Below the pieces are notes generated by a model that worked only from the letters and a program-made list of their open reading frames with translations, had not been told where the DNA came from and made no database searches. DNA of 17,284 bases. It comes from Kiritimatiellia bacterium. GTDB lineage: Bacteria > Verrucomicrobiota > Kiritimatiellia > RFP12 > UBA1067. The stretch spans positions 1 to 17,284 of the forward strand of contig CAJGDE010000034.1 in NCBI GenBank assembly GCA_904502135.1, written 5' to 3'. Shown here piece after piece: positions 15,383 to 17,284 of this stretch (position 1 is its first letter; each line of letters starts with the position of its first letter). Made by a program: the position numbers and the translations under genes.

Positions 15383-15408
15383 TTTAAAAAAAGAAAGGAA
15401 AACAAAAA

Positions 15409-15960
15409 ATGAAACAATGGGTTTGTCCAGCTTGCGGATATGTTCATAATGGTGAAACAGCGCCTGAAAAATGCCCTCTTTGCGGCGTTCCCGGTGCTAA
15501 GTTTAAGGAGCAGATGGCTGCTGCCGGAAAGAAAGTTTGGGCGTGCCAGCATCAGATCGGCGACGGTAAGGTTGAAGACGCTGAAGTTATGCAGGGTCTT
15601 AGAGATCACTTCAATGGCGAGTGCTGTGAAGTCGGTATGTATTTGGCTATGTCGCGTCAGGCTGAGCGTGAGGGCTACCCCGAGGTCGCCGAGGCTTTCA
15701 AGCGCTATGCGTTTGAAGAGGCCGAGCATGCCGCAAAGTTCGCCGAGCTTCTCGGTGAGGTTGTGACCGATTCCACGAAGAAGAATCTCCAGCTTCGCGC
15801 GGATGCGGAGCAGGGCGCATGTGAAGCTAAGCTCACAATCGCTAAGCGCGCCAAGGAGCTTGGTTACGATGCCATTCACGATACTGTCCATGAAATGGCC
15901 AAGGATGAGGCTCGTCACGGCGCTGGCTTTGAAGGGCTTCTCAATCGCTATTTCAAGTAA
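15409..15960 (+). CDS. Reverse rubrerythrin (rubredoxin domain first)
   Basis: This is a non-haem diiron peroxidase of anaerobes that reduces hydrogen peroxide (and in some species oxygen), protecting the cytosol. Residues 1-35 form a rubredoxin-like iron site (C6, C9, C22, C25). Residues about 45-183 form the four-helix diiron domain. It carries Glu71, E104-x-x-H107 in EEAEH, Glu134, and E167-x-x-H170 in DEARH. Classical rubrerythrin has the reverse order, so this is the reverse type described in Clostridium acetobutylicum. Length (183) is normal. The ribosome site AAAGGA at 15394-15399 lies nine bases before the ATG in a very A-rich leader like that of the rubredoxin. It is 26 bases after smc, with no separate promoter visible, and a strong hairpin follows. 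Confidence 0.94.
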   Translation: MKQWVCPACGYVHNGETAPEKCPLCGVPGAKFKEQMAAAGKKVWACQHQIGDGKVEDAEVMQGLRDHFNGECCEVGMYLAMSRQAEREGYPEVAEAFKRYAFEEAEHAAKFAELLGEVVTDSTKKNLQLRADAEQGACEAKLTIAKRAKELGYDAIHDTVHEMAKDEARHGAGFEGLLNRYFK

Positions 15961-15991
15961 GCCTGTTATGTGAAATTCCTGTGCTTATAGA

Positions 15992-16002
15992 TTGGGTATA
16001 GT
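15992..16002 (+). promoter_or_regulatory. Possible -10 element just before a hairpin
   Basis: TTGGGTATAGT resembles the TTTGGTATAAT motif seen three times in the window; the -10 would be TATAGT at 15997-16002. Transcription starting near 16010 would run straight into the 16012-16039 hairpin. No -35 box is evident, and it may be chance similarity. Confidence 0.25.
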
Positions 16003-16011
16003 GAATATAAA

Positions 16012-16039
16012 AATGAGCGCGGAATTTTCCGCGCTCATT
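16012..16039 (+). terminator. Strong hairpin, probable terminator after rubrerythrin
   Basis: Two perfectly complementary 13-base arms (AATGAGCGCGGAA and its complement at 16027-16039) flank TT, so the stem is 11-12 base pairs with a small loop. A run of A precedes it, and ATTAAATTTT follows, so it could end transcription on the + strand and perhaps in both directions. The T-run is interrupted, which lowers certainty. It lies 52 bases after the rubrerythrin stop. Confidence 0.75.
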
Positions 16040-16065
16040 AAATTTTACCGCCTATTTGAGAGATT

Positions 16066-16074
16066 TGGTATAAT
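16066..16074 (+). promoter_or_regulatory. Extended -10 promoter for the DUF975 gene
   Basis: TGG-TATAAT sits within the motif TTTGGTATAAT, 24 bases before the ATG at 16099. The -35 region is poor. Transcription would start near 16081, leaving about 18 bases that hold the ribosome site AGGAG at 16087-16091. A terminator-like hairpin upstream makes this an independent unit. Confidence 0.65.
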
Positions 16075-16098
16075 ACAGTTCAAACGAGGAGTAATTAT

Positions 16099-16920
16099 AT
16101 GAAGACAAATGCTGAAATACGTAGAGAATCCTGGGGACGCATAAAACAGGGAAAGTGGATCTTGCGGTTTTTTGTCGTGGCGGTGATCTTTGGCGGTATA
16201 TCGGAGGTTGTAAATAGGCTTATGCTGAGGTTGTATGTAGACTGCGGAATACAGACGTGGTCTACATATCTTAATTCAAAAATCGCTGCCGCATCACAAG
16301 ACCTTCTCTATACAATGCCGTCGTCTTCAATGGCATTGCAGATGCATATAGCGTCATTGTTTTCCTTTTTCATAGCGGCGATATTTTCTGGTATTACATA
16401 CGTCGCTCTTGCAAGTGTAAATCTTAAGGCCGCAAGGAATGTGGATGAAAAATGGTTTTCCGATGCGCTTTCTAATTTCGCAAGACCGTTTGGTTTAGCG
16501 TGGCTTTTTATTTTGGTAACGGTTAAAATTTTAATGTGGTCGCTCCTTTTTATCGTGCCGGGTATAGTTGCCGCGTATCGCTATAGCCAAGTGTGGAATT
16601 TGAAGGCGGATAATCCTGGATGGTCTGCTTCAAAATGTATTGACGAAAGTTCTCGTGTTATGAAGGGGCTCAAAATGCAGCGTTTTCGCCTTGATATTTC
16701 GTTTTTGTTCTGGTGGGTTATTTTGCTGATGTTCATTTTGACCGGTTTAACAGGTGTGTTTGAAGGGTCTTCGTACATGGCGAATATGGAGATTTGTCCT
16801 AAAGTTGTATACAGCCTTCTTCTTCTGATAGGTTTTATAGGTATTGTTTTATTTTCTGCTTGGATGCTGGTCGCAAGAGCTGTATTTTATCGCGCCGCTT
16901 TAGAATCGGCGAAAGAGTGA
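16099..16920 (+). CDS. DUF975 family integral membrane protein
   Basis: The 273-residue product matches the DUF975 pattern: an N-terminal NAEIRRESWGRIKQGKW, about five hydrophobic spans (roughly 22-42, 85-107, 132-155, 200-218, 238-262), the family's IVPGIVAAYRYSQ (152-163), and SSRVMKGLKMQRFRLDISFLFWW (184-206). The family is widespread in gut Firmicutes and other bacteria; its role is unknown. The start is well supported by AGGAG seven bases upstream. The gene is clearly more AT-rich than those before it (about 37% GC in 16501-16560 by hand count) and has its own promoter. It may share a transcript with the glycosyltransferase that starts 55 bases later. Confidence 0.85.
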   Translation: MKTNAEIRRESWGRIKQGKWILRFFVVAVIFGGISEVVNRLMLRLYVDCGIQTWSTYLNSKIAAASQDLLYTMPSSSMALQMHIASLFSFFIAAIFSGITYVALASVNLKAARNVDEKWFSDALSNFARPFGLAWLFILVTVKILMWSLLFIVPGIVAAYRYSQVWNLKADNPGWSASKCIDESSRVMKGLKMQRFRLDISFLFWWVILLMFILTGLTGVFEGSSYMANMEICPKVVYSLLLLIGFIGIVLFSAWMLVARAVFYRAALESAKE

Positions 16921-16975
16921 AGGCTTTTATTGCGCGAATCAGTAATAATGGGTAAATTGATGAATTGAGGTTACG

Positions 16976-17284
16976 ATGGTTTACGATTGTTTTACATTTT
17001 TTAATGAACTTGATTTGCTTGAAATCAGGTTGAATACTTTGGATGCTGTCGTTGACAAGTTTGTTATAGCTGAGGCAACACGCACGCACACCGGGAAACA
17101 TAAGGATCTTGTTTTTCAATTAAATCAAAGTAGATTTGCGCGTTTTTTAGATAAAATAATTTATGTAGTTGTAGAAGATTTGATATCTGAAGATGAGGTT
17201 GCTCAAGACAAGTATAATTTGCCTTGGATAAACGAGAATCGACAGAGGAATGCCTTGAGACGGGGGCTTGAAAACGCATCACAA
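16976..17284 (+). CDS. Glycosyltransferase family 17, N-terminal part (cut by window edge)
   Basis: The open frame begins at 16976 and runs off the right edge after 103 codons without a stop. The opening MVYDCFTFFNELDLLEIRLN, then VVDKFVIAEATRTHTGK (25-41) and LPWINENRQRNALRRGL (82-98) fit family 17 glycosyltransferases. The name comes from the eukaryotic beta-1,4-mannosyl-glycoprotein GlcNAc-transferase. Bacterial members are found in surface-polysaccharide or glycan loci, and their donor and acceptor sugars are mostly unknown. The ribosome site TTGAGG at 16965-16970 lies five bases before the ATG. GC is only about 36% over 16981-17280 by hand count, far below the housekeeping genes, which suggests acquisition by transfer or the edge of a surface-glycan island. 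Confidence 0.85.
   Translation, partial: MVYDCFTFFNELDLLEIRLNTLDAVVDKFVIAEATRTHTGKHKDLVFQLNQSRFARFLDKIIYVVVEDLISEDEVAQDKYNLPWINENRQRNALRRGLENASQ

Noticed and set aside
1..17284. CRISPR arrays, transposases, tRNA or rRNA genes, toxin-antitoxin or phage genes
   Set aside because: Looked for on both strands by eye; no regular repeat-spacer pattern, cloverleaf or matching protein was found.

Overview
The window looks like a chromosomal stretch of an anaerobic or microaerophilic bacterium. All recognisable genes lie on the + strand: fourteen complete and one cut by the right edge. A PVC-superphylum bacterium (Kiritimatiellota or Lentisphaerota) is my best guess. This rests on the long membrane kinase with an HGDIKPEN catalytic loop, the signal peptidase with a large insertion, the homodimeric glycyl-tRNA synthetase, and the anaerobe-type rubredoxin and reverse rubrerythrin. 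It is inference from protein style only; there is no rRNA or other marker to settle it.

Layout. Bases 1-200 are GC-rich, hairpin-rich and carry no convincing gene; this may be the end of a repeat or a structured RNA. A good promoter at about 208-236 then opens a group of three genes: cysteine desulfurase (308-1495), a small lipoprotein with an HMA-like fold (1523-1813) and glycyl-tRNA synthetase (1838-3409). A 58-base gap with a weak promoter leads to a tightly packed series: IMP dehydrogenase, signal peptidase I, a secreted protein with a possible thioredoxin-like domain, a membrane Ser/Thr kinase, threonine ammonia-lyase, a 45-residue rubredoxin and an MgtC/SapB membrane protein (3468-11539). 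An extended -10 promoter then serves aspartate-semialdehyde dehydrogenase, an unusually short SMC protein and a reverse rubrerythrin (11604-15960). A strong hairpin at 16012-16039 closes that unit. Another extended -10 promoter starts a DUF975 membrane protein, followed by the first 103 codons of a family 17 glycosyltransferase that runs off the window.

How the genes fit together. Most are housekeeping: Fe-S/sulfur supply, translation, GMP synthesis, protein export, aspartate-family and isoleucine synthesis, and chromosome organisation. Rubredoxin and reverse rubrerythrin could act as an electron carrier and peroxide reductase pair for oxygen defence. Asd and IlvA sit on the same route (aspartate to threonine to isoleucine). 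Neighbours often overlap as TGATG or ATGA, so translation is probably coupled even between unrelated functions.

The least ordinary parts are the SMC protein with a hinge about half the usual size, the signal peptidase with a roughly 90-residue insertion between its catalytic Ser and box C, the coupled set of signal peptidase, secreted protein and kinase, and the TTTGGTATAAT promoter motif used three times. I found no CRISPR array, transposase, tRNA or rRNA, and no clear new defence or mobile system.
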